Source: Sphaerolaimus hirsutus
Lineage: Eukaryota; Nematoda; Chromadorea; Monhysterida; Sphaerolaimidae
Length of the DNA stretch: 64,000 nucleotides
Assembly: GCA_964036195.1 (NCBI GenBank)
Contig: CAXIWS010000473.1
Span: 1 to 64,000, forward strand
Reading direction: 5' to 3'
Under the pieces are notes generated by a model. The model saw only the letters and a program-made list of their open reading frames with translations. It had not been told where the DNA came from and searched no databases. Within the stretch, counting starts at the first letter, position 1; every line of letters begins with the position of its first letter. This document shows positions 43,260 through 54,291 of the stretch, in pieces. The position numbers were made by a program, and so were the translations under genes.

Positions 43260-43550
43260 CCGTATTTCTCCGTGTAAAGGACCCCCGTGCACAACACCCG
43301 GGGTGTTACACAGCTGCATAGCACCCCCGGGGTGCTATGCTAAGTTTCAAAAAGATCGCCCGATTTGAATTCCTTAAATATCGCTAAAAATTGCGTGTGG
43401 CGCGCGCCACTCATTGTAATTCCGCGGCACGCATTTTCCATTGAATTACTGCACGTTGGGAACCAAAACAGCCTAAATATGTAGGGACTTGCCATGTATT
43501 TATGTTGGGATATGAAGGGACACCCGGGTGCTTTACACGGAGAAATACGG
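43260..43550. mobile_element. TA-flanked MITE, CCGTATTTCTCC subfamily
   Basis: TIRs CCGTATTTCTCCGTGTAAAG and CTTTACACGGAGAAATACGG are perfect inverse copies, with TA at 43,258-43,259 and 43,551-43,552. The interior has CACCCGGGGTG palindromes. Confidence 0.8.
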
Positions 43551-43596
43551 TAGTTCATGTCTTTTATTGCCTATTTTCAGCTTTTGTATACTATAT

Positions 43597-44416
43597 ACCG
43601 TATTTCCTCGAAATACCCTCCCGGGGGGGGGGGGGGTGATTGTTTCAGAGTGAGAATTTTGAGAGGGGTTAAACGAGGCGGTGGGATTATTATTTCGCTT
43701 GAAAATTTTTGAACTCCCAGTATAAGTTTGATTTTTTGCAACATACACAGACGTCGAAAAACGCAACAATACGCACCATGTCTTAGAGTGTATAGACTTA
43801 CCTACATAATTAAGTGTGGATGGTATAAAACAGGTGTAATGTAACACAGTCATTGTTTTTTACGTCTGTTCCGCATTGCCCGGATCACAAACCGTAGCTT
43901 TTGTCATTTACGTTCCCTTTACACTCAAAATCGGCGGGGGGGGGGGGGGGTAATAAATTAACAAGGCCCATTTTGAGGGCAGTGCACTACTCTGCATGTA
44001 AAGCCATCCCGCATGTTGACCCGGAACACCATTTAATTATACCTGGCATGTTGAAAATAGGTAATAAAACACATGACCTAGTTATTTTGAAGGTGAAATC
44101 TATAAGAAGTAAAAAAATTAGGGAATTTTGGTGAAAATTAGGGTAAAATTGCTCAAAAACGCTCCAGATAGCTAGATAGCTAGGCAATTTGCGGGTGGGG
44201 GGGGGGTGTTCAGGGGAATGTAGCCAAAAAAAATTGCGCCAGGGATAGATAGTTAGCTGGGTGGTTTGGGGTGGTGTTACCCACCCCCCTTTCTTACCCC
44301 TGCAGGCATAATGTGTCTATAATGGGTCTACATGCGGAATGGGCTTTGATGCAGAATGGGCTTTGATGCGGAATGGGCCCTAGCCCATTTTGAGGGGGGT
44401 ATTTAGAGGAAATATG
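43597..44416. mobile_element. CCGTATT-family element, rearranged
   Basis: Left CCGTATTTCCTCGAAATACC with TA before it. A possible right end is TTTAGAGGAAATATGG near 44,416. It contains poly-G runs of 14 or more. The boundaries are tentative. Confidence 0.4.
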
Positions 44417-44596
44417 GCATGCTTATATATACTTATTTTTCACCTTCTTTTCGCGATTTTTAGCTTTTCTTCATACGTAAGAAGTCATATTCAGAATGTT
44501 GTATTCTGAAGTCATACGTATACTCAGACGTAAGCTCATACGTAAAAGCTCATACGGCTATTTATCTATCTCTATGTAGGAGCGATTTACTATCTA

Positions 44597-45021
44597 CCGT
44601 ATTACCTCGAATTAACCCCCCCCTTGAATTAACCCCCCCCTCGAAATACCCCCCCTAAAATTCGGCTGAGGAAATAATAAACCCCCCCCCTCGAAATACC
44701 CCCCCTAAAGTTGAGTGTAAAGATCACGTGCGTGACAAATACCGCAGTTTGTGATCTGTACAATGCAGAACACACGTTAAAACTGATGATAAAGTGACGT
44801 TAGAGAAGGGTTACTGTGTATATACAGTTATAAATGCCTATAAACACATATATATCCATGTAATTGTGTGTTTTTTCTACGTCTGAGTATGGGGAATTTC
44901 CGAAATTTTCTGGCGAAATAATAGACCCCCCCCTCGAATAAACCCCCCCCTCGAATTATCCCCCCCTAAAATTTTGCTGGCGAAATAATAAACCCCCTGG
45001 GGGTATTTCGAGGTAATACGG
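44597..45021. mobile_element. TA-flanked MITE, CCGTATTACC subfamily
   Basis: Left CCGTATTACCTCGAA, right TTCGAGGTAATACGG, TA both sides. The core (GATCTGTACAATGCAGAACA, then ACGTCTGAGTATGG) matches the copy at 2059-2450. Confidence 0.75.
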
Positions 45022-45435
45022 TACCTATATGAACCCCTGTGGGGGTCCAAAACCCTTGCATCCACCCAATTCTAAAAGTTGACAAGTCCACAAAATGCAA
45101 TTTTGAGTAAATCGCATTTTAAGTTCAGATCCAATTCACGGTCCATGGTGCATTGCATTGCGTGTCCTATTTGGCACTACCATTAAGTTCATATGTTGAC
45201 AATAAAGTGTCAAATTTTCAGTCCCTACTCTCAGGGACGTATCCAGGATTTTTGAGCGGGGGGGGGGCTGCTTGTTTACGGAGGCCGGCGAGCGGGGGGG
45301 GGGGGCTCAGCCCCCCCCCCTAAAATTTTACGTACAGAATGGCGGAATGACGCCATGGCGCTGGCGCCACTAGTAGGCGCAACGCCATGGCGCCATTGGC
45401 ATTGGCGCCAGCGCCATGGAACGCTGTGTATGTAA

Positions 45436-45725
45436 ACACCTTCCCGGTCACGTCCGGCACCCTATTTTTGATCGTACTTGTGACACCCTATCTCCAGTTC
45501 TAGGGCGCGCCAGAAGCTGAAACTTGGGGGAGATATTGGCGCAATCCCCCTCTACCTCGCATGAATCAGGGGGGTCGCCGCGACCCCCCTAATTCATGCG
45601 AGGTAGAGGGGGTTGCGCCAATATCTCCCCCAAGTTTCAGCCTCTGCGGCACCCTAGAACTGGGTATAGGATGTGAGAAGTAAAATCAAAAAATGGGTGC
45701 CGGACGTGACCGGGAAGGTGTTTAT
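45436..45725. repeat. 290-bp near-perfect hairpin
   Basis: Arms from CACCTTCCCGGTCACGTCCGG to the inverse CCGGACGTGACCGGGAAGGTG meet at GGGGGGTCG-CCG-CGACCCCCC near 45,580. The arms are close to identical near the centre and decay outward. It is flanked by TATGTAAA on both sides, which may be an 8-bp target duplication. Confidence 0.7.
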
Positions 45726-45770
45726 GTAAATATACATACAAATACAGCAAACAGCACACTTTTGTGTATA

Positions 45771-46246
45771 CCGTATTTCCTCGAAATACCCCCGGCCCGG
45801 GGGGTTTATTGTTTCAGAGTGAGAATTTTGAGGGGGGGTTAAACGAGGGGGGGGGGTATTTCGAGGGGGGGTTTATTATTTCGCCAGAAATTTTTTGAAA
45901 TCCCAGTACTAAAATGTCGTCTGAAACGTACGCAGACGTCGAAAAATGCAACAAAAATCGCCATTTATAAGACTCTAACAACATTTATAAGTGTGTAGAC
46001 GTACAAAGACAGTTCTCACATAACAGAGTCATCGTTTTTAACGTGTGTTCTGCATTGCCCGGATGACAAACCGCAGCCTTTGTCATTTACGTTCTCTATA
46101 CACTAAATTTGGGGGGGGGGGTATTTCGAGGGGGGGGGGGTTTATAAGTTCATAGTGTCCATTTTGAGGGGGGGTATTTCGAGGGGGGGGGTATTTCGAG
46201 GGGGGGGGGGTATTTCGAGGGGGGGGGGTATTTCGAGGAAATACGG
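45771..46246. mobile_element. TA-flanked MITE, CCGTATTTCC subfamily
   Basis: Left CCGTATTTCCTCGAAATACC, right TATTTCGAGGAAATACGG, TA both sides. The right end has four GGGTATTTCGAG repeats with long G runs. The core GTGTGTTCTGCATTGCCCGG is shared with other members. Confidence 0.75.
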
Positions 46247-46985
46247 TATTTATAAAGATTTCGGCCACAGGGAGCAAATCAGCTACTAATACATCTGGTG
46301 AAAAATGCTCGCTTGCGCGCAAAAATTTTTTACGCTGACGTTGAAAAAGTTGCATTTTTCGGCCACTTTCTGGTCTCACCCCGGGAAGGGGGAGGCTGCA
46401 GCCCCCCCCCCCCCCGCTCCCCCCTGGATACGGCCCTGCCTACTCCAACATGTACGTGAAAAATGGGGTGTCCATAAAATCCCATTTGGACTGCAAAACT
46501 GTTTTTGGGGGGGAAATGGACTTGTCGACATTTGCGCGCAACAACGTTTTTCTTCCTGGTGACGATGAAGGGAATTTATGGATTTGTTGACTTTTAGAAA
46601 TCGGTGTCCGTAGTGGAATCATCACATTTCTTGCTCTTTCCCAACAAAAAAGCTGCAGAAGACGGACTTTAAGCCTAAAACTTAATGCTCTTGTCGACTT
46701 ATTCCTATTTTTTTGCATTTTTTCCCAAAAAATGTAAAATTTGACATTACCATATAGGGGCATGTGAGGTCAAAAATTTTTATGGAAAGTAATGAAAAAT
46801 GTGGGGGCGTAGCCCTAGATGACGTTTCCGGACCTAACTCGAAATTTTCATATCGCTTTTCACACTGCTCAATGGGTCAACAATGGTGGAGGGCAGCAGT
46901 CATCGAACCCAATTTCCCAACCCTTCCCCCCATTAGTGTCAAAATCATGGTGACCCATGCATAGTAATGGAAAACGCATCAGGGC

Positions 46986-47748
46986 AGGGGCCAGTTCCGC
47001 AAGTAGACAAGTTAAGAGTTAAAAGTTAAGAGTTGAGTTAAAGGTTAAAAGTTGAGTCAAAAGTTGAGTTAAAAGTTAAGAGTTGAGTTAAAGGTTAAAA
47101 GTTGAGTCAAAAGTTGAGTTAAAAGTTAAGAGTTGAGTTAAAGTTTAAAAGTTGAGTCAAAAGTTGAGTTAAAAGTTAAGAGTTGAGTTAAAGGTTAAAA
47201 GTTGAGTCAAAAGTTGAGTTAAATGTTAAGAGTTGAGTTAAAGGTTAAAGATGAGTTAAAAGTTGATTTAAAAGACAAATGGGTCATTCGTTGCAGAAGC
47301 GCGATACGCTGATCTTCAATCATATTTTGTCCCTGCACGGCCATTTCGAAACAACGTTCGGCGATTTTTTCTTTTTTTAGCGATGATTTTTTTGGATACG
47401 TTATTTTCAAATGACATGCATACAACATTGGCACCATGCCAGCGAACAGCCGTATCGATACCAAGTTCATATTTTTATTTTTTTATATTTTTTTACCTTC
47501 ATTTTCCACTTGTCTCTTAACTCTTAACTCAACTCTTAACTCAACTTTTAACTCTTAACTCAACTTTTAACCTTTAACTCAACTCTTAACCTTTAACTCA
47601 ACTTTTAACTTTTCTCTTAAATTTTAACTTTTCTCTTAAACTTTAACTTTTCTCTTAAACTTTAACTTTACTCTTAACTCGCCATTTGTCTTTTTACTCA
47701 ACTCTTAACTTTTAACTCTTAACTTGTCCACTTGCGGAACCGGCACCA
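46986..47748. mobile_element. GTTCCGCAAG-family element with minisatellite arms
   Basis: The ends are GGGGCCAGTTCCGCAAGTAG and CCACTTGCGGAACCGGCACC. The left arm is a tandem array (unit about 58 bp) of AGTTAAGAGTTGAGTTAAAGG words; the right arm is the inverse. The middle, 47,275-47,470, is not array sequence and resembles 47,970-48,095. The left end overlaps the next family member's start. Confidence 0.55.
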
Positions 47749-48285
47749 GTTCCGCAAGTTCCGCAAGTTAAAAGTAGAGAGTAAAAATTGAAGAGTAGAG
47801 TAAAAATTGAAGAGTAAAGTAAAAATTTTGAATGGAGAGTTAAAAGTAAAGAGTAAAGTGAAAAGTATAGTAAAAATTGAAAAGCAGAGTAAAAAATAAA
47901 GATTAAAGTAAAAAGAAGAGTAAAGGGATAAATTGAAAATAACAATACAATTAAAATAAAAAAATATAAAAGTGCAACACGTTGCAGTTCGGACATAATA
48001 TGTCTCTCCGCACAGGCCAATTATTTCAAAATTATACGACGATTTATTTTCTTTTTGAGCAATATTTTTTGGAAACATCGGCGTAAAATACATGTTCGGT
48101 TAAAAGTTGCAACGCAACTGGAAAATCGGTACATTCTGCTCAAATCAATCGGGATCCACGTTATAAACTACCTACTATCTACATCCGAATCCATTTTTTT
48201 AATTTAAATTTTATCATTATTTTAAATTTATCCTTTTACTCCACTCTTTACTCTACTTTTAAATTTTGCTCTGCTTGTTACTCTC

Positions 48286-49467
48286 TAACGATGGCAAACA
48301 GTCGAAAAAAAAGTATTTAAATTTTTAAGTGTTTTTTCTGAAATGAATTTTCGAATTTTCGAATTTTTCTTCAAAATAATTTTTGAATTTCGAATTTAAT
48401 TTTCGAATTTCGAATTTTCGAATCTTTTTTGGCAATTTTCGAATTTTTTTGGCTAGTTTTTGAATTTTTTCAAATAATTTTCGAATCTTTTTGGAAAAAT
48501 ATTGAATCTTAAGCTTTAAACACAGAATTTGGTCTGTCTTCATGTTCTGCTCAGTTGTTATGACCTTATTTTAACCATAAATTAGCATTAAAAATGGTGG
48601 AATGAGTTATGCAAACCAGTGTGCTGCTTCTTCATTTAATTCACACATTGATACATTTAATTCACCAACAGAGCGAAGACAATAAAAACAACAATTTAAA
48701 AATTGGCGTCAAAAAAATATCAGCATAAAATACAAAATTGGCTTTAAATACCGTAAAATTATTGCAGAGTGGAAACTTGGGGGTGGGGGATTAAACAAGG
48801 GTGGGTATTTCGAGGGGGGTGTATTTTTTGTCAGAAATTTTTCAAAATCCCAGTACTAAATTGTTGTTTGTAGGTAACACAAATGTAAAAAATGCAACAA
48901 AAACTACCTTTTATAAGACTCTATATACTTAAATATATAAGTACGTAGATGGTACAAACCCTGTTCTACACAACACCGTCATTGTTTTTAACGTGTGTTC
49001 TGTGTTTCCCAGATCACAAACTGCATTACGTTCTCTTGACACCAAATTGGGGGGGTGGTATTTCGAGGGGGGTTTATAAATTAATAGTGTGAATTTTGAG
49101 GTGCGTATTTCGGGGGGGGGGGATATTTCGAGAAAATACAGTATAAAAAACGGATGTGTCGAAGTCCGCCTCTTCCGCCGTGGATGACATTTCTACGTTT
49201 TTTTTTGTTACGTTTCGCTTTTCCATACGCGCTGCGTATCAATTGTTGATTTATTTAGCACGTTGAACTTAACAGTATGTTTTGTTGCCTTGAATTCCCT
49301 AAAAAATTCGAAAACTATTTTCGAATTTTCGAATTTTCGAATTTTTTGAAAAATAAATCGATTTTTAAGTATTTTTTCTCGGGGCGAAATAAAAATTCGA
49401 AAATTCCGAAAAAATTCGAAAATTCGAAAATGTTTTCGAATTTTCGAATCTTTTTTTGCCATCGTTA
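48286..49467. mobile_element. TAACGATGGCAAA-ended element with TTCGAA repeats
   Basis: TIRs TAACGATGGCAAA and TTTGCCATCGTTA resemble the CAACGATGG family. Sub-terminal DNA is TTTTCGAATTTTCGAA-type repeats facing inward. The flanks TACTCTCT and TACTCTAC match at 6 of 8. Open frames here are Lys/Phe repeat translations. Confidence 0.5.
48751..49141. mobile_element. CCGTATT-family MITE, degraded ends
   Basis: Left CCGTAAAATTATTGC, right TTTCGAGAAAATACAG, TA both sides, G-rich blocks near both ends, and the family core TGTGTTCTGTGTTTCCCAG. Confidence 0.5.
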
Positions 49468-49509
49468 TACTCTACTCTTCAATTTTTACTCTCTACTTTT
49501 AACTTGCGG

Positions 49510-49610
49510 AACTGGCCCCCGGACTCTAGCGTCAAGCGCCATGTCGCTTTTCCGAATGCCATCACTAATGGTGCCAGAAAAAAATGGTGCCATGCGCCAG
49601 AGCCCATGGC
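49510..49610. repeat. GCGCC-family scrap
   Basis: GCGTCAAGCGCCATG and GCCATCACTAATGG are recognisable ends of the GCGCC family, rearranged. Confidence 0.4.
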
Positions 49611-49938
49611 ACTTCTTTCTTATCAATACATCTTAATAAGTCATCTAATATTATCTAAGAGTGAAAGCGAGGGTGTTTTTTGATGCTCAGCAACAAGAGC
49701 ACTTTCTTAAAAAAATGACGCTTACACTTTTTTACGCTTTCCTAGGTATTTTAAAAATGACTTACGCTTTAGTATCCACACTCAAAATTTGGAAAGTGTA
49801 TTTAAGCTTACGCTTTCCAAAAATACCAGTATTTTAACAACTCTACTATTTAAGACATGAGTTACTTTGGGAACAGTCCGACGATTTTTTTAAATACAAA
49901 AACAATTTTTATAATGAGGCATGATTATTTTCTTGCAG

Positions 49939-52192
49939 ACTGAACGTTTAACTTAAAAAAAATGTTTAACAACAATGTTATCGGGCAATCTATCACCATC
50001 AGCTGCATCTGTCTGGCAGTGGCCACAATCGAAGTCAAGCTTTACATTGATTATGCAGGTAATTCACACACATCACTATTATCATTGAAAAGATCTTTGG
50101 GTGATAAAATCATGTTTTAAAATCGTCCAAAATGCACAAAGAGAAAAAATATGCGTCACATAATGTATTGTTAGGTCTATTGTGGTCATATTATGACTGT
50201 GGAGTCATGGGTTAGCAATTAGCATTATAAGCTGTGATATTTTCAAAAATACTTATCCACTAATGTCAACTTATTATGTATATCACCTTTTGTCCTGTTC
50301 GTGACTTCAAGTGACGTTCAACATTGTGCTTACCCTGTTTCCTCGAAATACCCCCTCGTTAAAATCTCCCTCGAAATTTTAACTCTGAAACAATCACTTC
50401 CACGGGAATATTTCGAGGAATGTACCGTATTACCTAGAATTAAGCCCCCCTCGAAATACCCCCCTAAAATTTTACTAGGGAAAAAATAAACACCCACCCT
50501 CAAAATACCTCCACCCAAGTTGAGTGTAAAGACAATATACACGACAAATACCGCAGTGACGCCAATGACGTTAAGGGAGGTTGTATGAATACCGTATTTC
50601 CTCGAAATACACCCAGGGAGTTTATTTAATCAGGGTGGAAATTTTGAGGGGGGTATTTCGAGGGGGGCTTATTCGAGGGGGGTTCTTTATTTCGTCAGAA
50701 ATTTTTGAGAAACTGATAGTAAAGAATATGCTTTTACATACCCGAAAACGGTAATAAACGTGGACAAATGGGGTACAATGGGACATATGAACGTACATCG
50801 CTACACAAACTAGCGTGTACATGTAACTGCGATGCAAAATCGCAACAATAAATACATCATACATATTGTATACATGATGTACTAATTCGAGCCATTTTTT
50901 CCTCAGCTCGAAAACAGGTGGGGGTATTTCGAGGGGGGGTTAATTCAAGGGGGGTATTTTGAGGAAATATGGTAAATATATACAGGTATATATGTCTATA
51001 AACACATACACGTCTATGTGATTGTTAGATGTCAAGTTGCAAACGCACCTTTGCATGGTCTATGCGTGTGAATGAATAGTCACAGTTATCTCAGAAACTT
51101 TAGGAAATGATCTAAAATAAAAGTATAATAGAAAGAAAAGTCAAATAATTGTGGCATGCACAAACCAAACATAATTCCAACATCAACTCTCAAATTACAG
51201 CATTGCCAGCACAGAGTTACAAGCTGATATCCAAAAACCAACTGCCACTGGTTGCAAGCAGAGACAGTGCCACCACTGGTGCCAGTCCCAGACTCTGTAA
51301 AAGACCCTGTAAAATGCATGTGTCATGTAAAAGACCATGTAAATTGTCATGTGTAGGGTGTCAAGAAAAGTTTTTAACGGAAAACGGAAACGGAAACGGA
51401 AAATTTTTTTCAGCGACCGGAATACGGAACGGAAAACGGAAAAAAATTTGCAATTGGCGGAAAACGGAAACGGAAACGGAAAAAAAATTCAGCGGCCGGA
51501 AAACGGAAAAAGGGGACGGAAAAACAGAAACGGAAAAATGAAATTTGCATGGAAATGGAAAAACTTGCTGAAATTTTTGCCAGAAAACGGATAAAATTTG
51601 CAGAAATTTTGCTGGAAACCAAATTTTTTTACATGATTGACAATCTGCATGAATGTTTACCAGTTTGGGTGATACAGAAAACAGAAAGTTGAGCCAGAAA
51701 AAGGTAAAATGAACGGGAAAAAAATGCTGGAAAACTGAACGGAAAACTGGAAAAAAATTTCAGCAGCCAGAAAACGGAAAAAATTTGCCTGCAGAAAACG
51801 GAAACAGAAAACGGAAAACGGAAATTTGACACCCTAGTCATGTGTATCCAAATCCTACTCTTTACTATCCAAATTTGATGTTTGGACATTATATTTGGAT
51901 ACAAAAACATGAGATTTGGATACTACAGAATAATATACACATGACACTTAACAGGTTTTTTTAATGACACATGTCATTTTACAGGGTCTTTTACAGGCTC
52001 TGGGACTGCCCCCTGGACATGATGTGCGCCAATGCGCCCACCAGTGTTTGATGCGCAAGTGGTGTTTTGCATTTGGACACAACCCAACCACTGGAAAGTG
52101 CATTTTATACGCACAAATGGCTGCTGATATGCACACTCTGAGCACTGCAGCCAATCAGGGCTTCAACTATTATGCCAGGAATGTCATTGAAG
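49939..52192 (+). CDS. PAN/Apple plus C-type lectin gene, paralogue 2, 5' part (signal exon and PAN exon)
   Basis: The first exon follows TTTTCTTGCAG and holds ATG at 49,962-49,964. It encodes about 32 residues with a hydrophobic stretch (ITISCICLAVA), a likely signal peptide, and ends GCAG/GTAATT at 50,058 in phase 1. The next exon starts at 51,201 after AAATTACAG and is also phase 1, which supports the join. It codes the start of a PAN domain up to about 51,282. A MITE with a nested hAT-type element (51,283-52,008) follows, and then the rest of the PAN domain (VRQCAHQC, RKWCFAF) to the donor GAAG/GTATTT at 52,192. The frame across the MITE is off by one as written. The remaining exons are at 57,725-58,641. 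Confidence 0.6.
50330..50970. repeat. Cluster of CCGTATT-family end fragments in the lectin gene's first intron
   Basis: Several ends lie head to head: CCTGTTTCCTCGAAATACC at about 50,334, CCGTATTACC at 50,424, CCGTATTTCC at 50,592 and TTTTGAGGAAATATGG at 50,971. There is a GATGCAAAATCGC/ACATGTA core shared with 41,590-41,720. Element pairings are ambiguous. Confidence 0.5.
51283..52008. mobile_element. Inverted-repeat MITE inside PAN-coding sequence, copy 2 (with nested hAT-type MITE)
   Basis: It starts CAGTCCCAGACTCTGTAAAA and ends TTTACAGGCTCTGGGACTG. The first and last 34 bases are inverse with two mismatches. Possible splice signals are CTCT/GTAAAA at the left and two TTTTACAG at the right. 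It sits at the same place as copy 1. Confidence 0.7.
51354..51836. mobile_element. hAT-type MITE, TAGGGTGTCAA family, with 8-bp TSD
   Basis: It starts TAGGGTGTCAAG and ends TTTGACACCCTA. The flanks at 51,346-51,353 and 51,837-51,844 are both GTCATGTG. The interior is AACGGAAAACGGAAACGG-type repeats. It is nested in the MITE at 51,283-52,008 and absent from paralogue 1, so it postdates the gene duplication. Confidence 0.87.
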
Positions 52193-52201
52193 GTATTTAC
52201 A

Positions 52202-52561
52202 TTGTGTTCACAACAAAAATGGGTGTGTGATGCGTCGGGAAGTAGGCTGGATGCGCGTGAAGTGGAATGCTTCCACGTGCTTCACGATATTCTTGGTGAA
52301 GTGTTTTCCACACGCTTCAACTAGTTTCACCGGTCAGGGCTCCCAAAAATGTGAATGAGACTTTACAATTCTGGGACTTCAGCACGCTTCACAAGAAATA
52401 CATGTGCCAGTTCCATATTGAGAAACGTTAAGCGCCTTTACTCAGATTTTTGTGAAGTGTGTGGAAGCGCTAGCATGCTTTGTGAAATGTCAGAATGTTT
52501 GCGTGAAGCCACTTCACAAATCTTCACCACGCATCTGCACATTCACCAATTTTTGCTGTGA
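52202..52561. mobile_element. GC-rich inverted-repeat element in lectin intron, copy 2
   Basis: The ends are ACAACAAAAATGGGTGTGTG and CCAATTTTTGCTGT. It is the counterpart of 5906-6352. The flanks ATTGTGTT and ATTGTTAT resemble each other. Confidence 0.5.
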
Positions 52562-52586
52562 TTGTTATGTAGCATACTAATGTGGC

Positions 52587-54232
52587 TAGTGATGTAAAAA
52601 GCGCCATGGCGCTTTTCGCATTGCGGCGCCAAGCGCCAATGGCGCCAGACGATTTTAGCGTCAAGCGCCAAAAGCGCCATGGCGCTTTTCCAGACCGTAG
52701 CGCCAAGCGCCAATGGCGCCAGAAGACTATAGCGCCAAGCGCCAATAGCGCCAGCGCCAAAACTTTCTTGGTCGATTTTTTATTAGCCATGTACGTCAAT
52801 ATCTGGATGCCAAATACACAAAGCTGTTTCTCTACTTTACGAATGAAGCTGCCTGAAAATTTGTGCAAAACATTTACTCGCAGTGAATGCAAGTACCGTA
52901 TAGTATATCCTCAAATAAGACCCTAGGGGAGTAATGTTTTCATCAGAAGTTTTTGACGGAGGTAAGCAATAGGGTGCTATTCTAGGAGGAGTTTTTTTCC
53001 CTCGGAACTTGCACGTTATTCATTGTATGAATGCATTCCCTAAACTCATGTAATCCGGGTATTTGATAGTTCAACGACAACAAAAACAAGGTATCCATGC
53101 AAAAATTTGTTTTCATCGGAATTTAAATCATTGATGGATATATGCACATACCGTATTACCTCCAATATAAGGCATCCATCTAATATAAGGTACCCTCTAA
53201 TATAAGGTATAGCTTTTGGCTATTTTGAACGCGACGAAATAAATATAAGGTACCCTCTAATATAAGGCATACCTCTAATATAAGGCATACCTCTAATATA
53301 AGGCACAGCTGGCTGCGTGCCAAAACGCGCAAAATCATAAAAAGGGTTTCCAAACATGGCGGAAAATGATGAAAATGGTGCCGAAGAGCACTGCGATAAC
53401 TCTTCGTCGACTTCTGCCATTTTTTTGTGATACTGTACCACCTAATTCGTACATTCCAATTTGAAAACATGAATTGTATCGTTGTTCACCGTTGGTAAAA
53501 TTTCTTTAAAATCTGGTGAAAATAATTGAAGGTACCCTCTAATATAAGGTACCCTCTAATATAAGGTACCCTCTAATATAAGGCATAACTTTTGGCTTGA
53601 AAAATCTGACGAAAACAATATAAGGTATACCTTATATTAGAGGTAATACGGTATCAAATACCCAGATGGGGGATTTAATCAAGGGGGTATTTTTTATCAC
53701 TTGGTCAACAAGGAGTTATTCAGTGAGTGTTATTCAACGGATTGTCTGAATAATAAATGTGAGATGATAGTTAGGTAGATTGTAAAGTGTACATTCAGCA
53801 TGCTATATAGGTAGTTTTTTTTCTGAATGCAGAAAATTTCAGTAGCTTAGTGAAGCAAGTGAAGTTGTGCTATTTATATTTATATCAATGAAATTTGGAT
53901 GTGTGAACCACAAGTGTTAGGTGATGGAAGAATTGGATGGAACAAAAAAGCAACCATCTCATATTTTGATGGCATTTTTGATGCCACCTATCGAAAACGT
54001 ACACAGATGGTATGGCGCTTTTTTGTCGCTTTTTAAACTGTGAGCGCCAAACGCCAATGGCGCCACGGCATTATAGCGCCAAGCGCCAAAAGCGCCATGG
54101 CGCTTTTGGAGGTCCCGGCGCCAAGCGCCAATGGCGCCACGGCAAAAACGCGCCAAGCGCCAAAAGCGCCATGGCGCTTTTTGCATTGGCGCTAGCGCCA
54201 GGCGCCAGCGCCATGGCGCTTTTACATCACTA
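52587..54232. mobile_element. GCGCC-family hAT-type MITE, 1.65 kb, with 8-bp TSD and a nested element
   Basis: It starts TAGTGATGTAAAAAGCGCC and ends GGCGCTTTTACATCACTA. The flanks AATGTGGC at 52,579-52,586 and 54,233-54,240 are identical. Both ends are GCGCCAAGCGCCAATGGCGC arrays. The centre holds a TA-flanked element (53,151-53,651). Confidence 0.85.
53151..53651. mobile_element. TA-flanked MITE with TATAAGG repeats
   Basis: Left CCGTATTACCTCCAATATAA, right TTATATTAGAGGTAATACGG, TA both sides. Sub-terminal arrays of CTCTAATATAAGGTACC occur at both ends. The middle (about 53,310-53,480) is unique sequence with a short minus-strand open frame of unknown meaning. Confidence 0.75.
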
Positions 54233-54291
54233 AATGTGGCTTCTGGCTGCATGTCCAAACAAATTTACTTCAGTTATCAATGAATGTGATT

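Larger units (their letters stand above)
45232..46438. mobile_element. hAT-type MITE, CAGGGACGTATCC family, with nested elements
   Basis: It starts CAGGGACGTATCCAGG and ends CCTGGATACGGCCCTG. The flanks CCTACTCT (45,224-45,231) and CCTACTCC (46,439-46,446) match at 7 of 8 positions. Inside are a GCGCC scrap (about 45,350-45,420), a hairpin (45,436-45,725) and a CCGTATT element (45,771-46,246). Confidence 0.7.
47745..49520. mobile_element. GTTCCGCAAG-family element, 1.8 kb, with nested elements
   Basis: The left arm TTCCGCAAGTTAAAAGTAGA and AGTAAAAATTGAAGAGTAGA is the inverse of the right arm ending near 49,520. Nested inside is a TAACGATGG-ended element (48,286-49,467) that itself contains a CCGTATT-type element (48,751-49,141). 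Three levels of nesting. Confidence 0.5.

Noticed and set aside
48325-48543. Lys/Phe-rich open frame
   Set aside because: It is a translation of TTTTCGAATTTTCGAA repeats in the sub-terminal part of a transposon.
51086-51319. Minus-strand open frame opposite the PAN exon
   Set aside because: The equivalent frame in paralogue 1 contains stops, while the plus-strand PAN frame is open in both.
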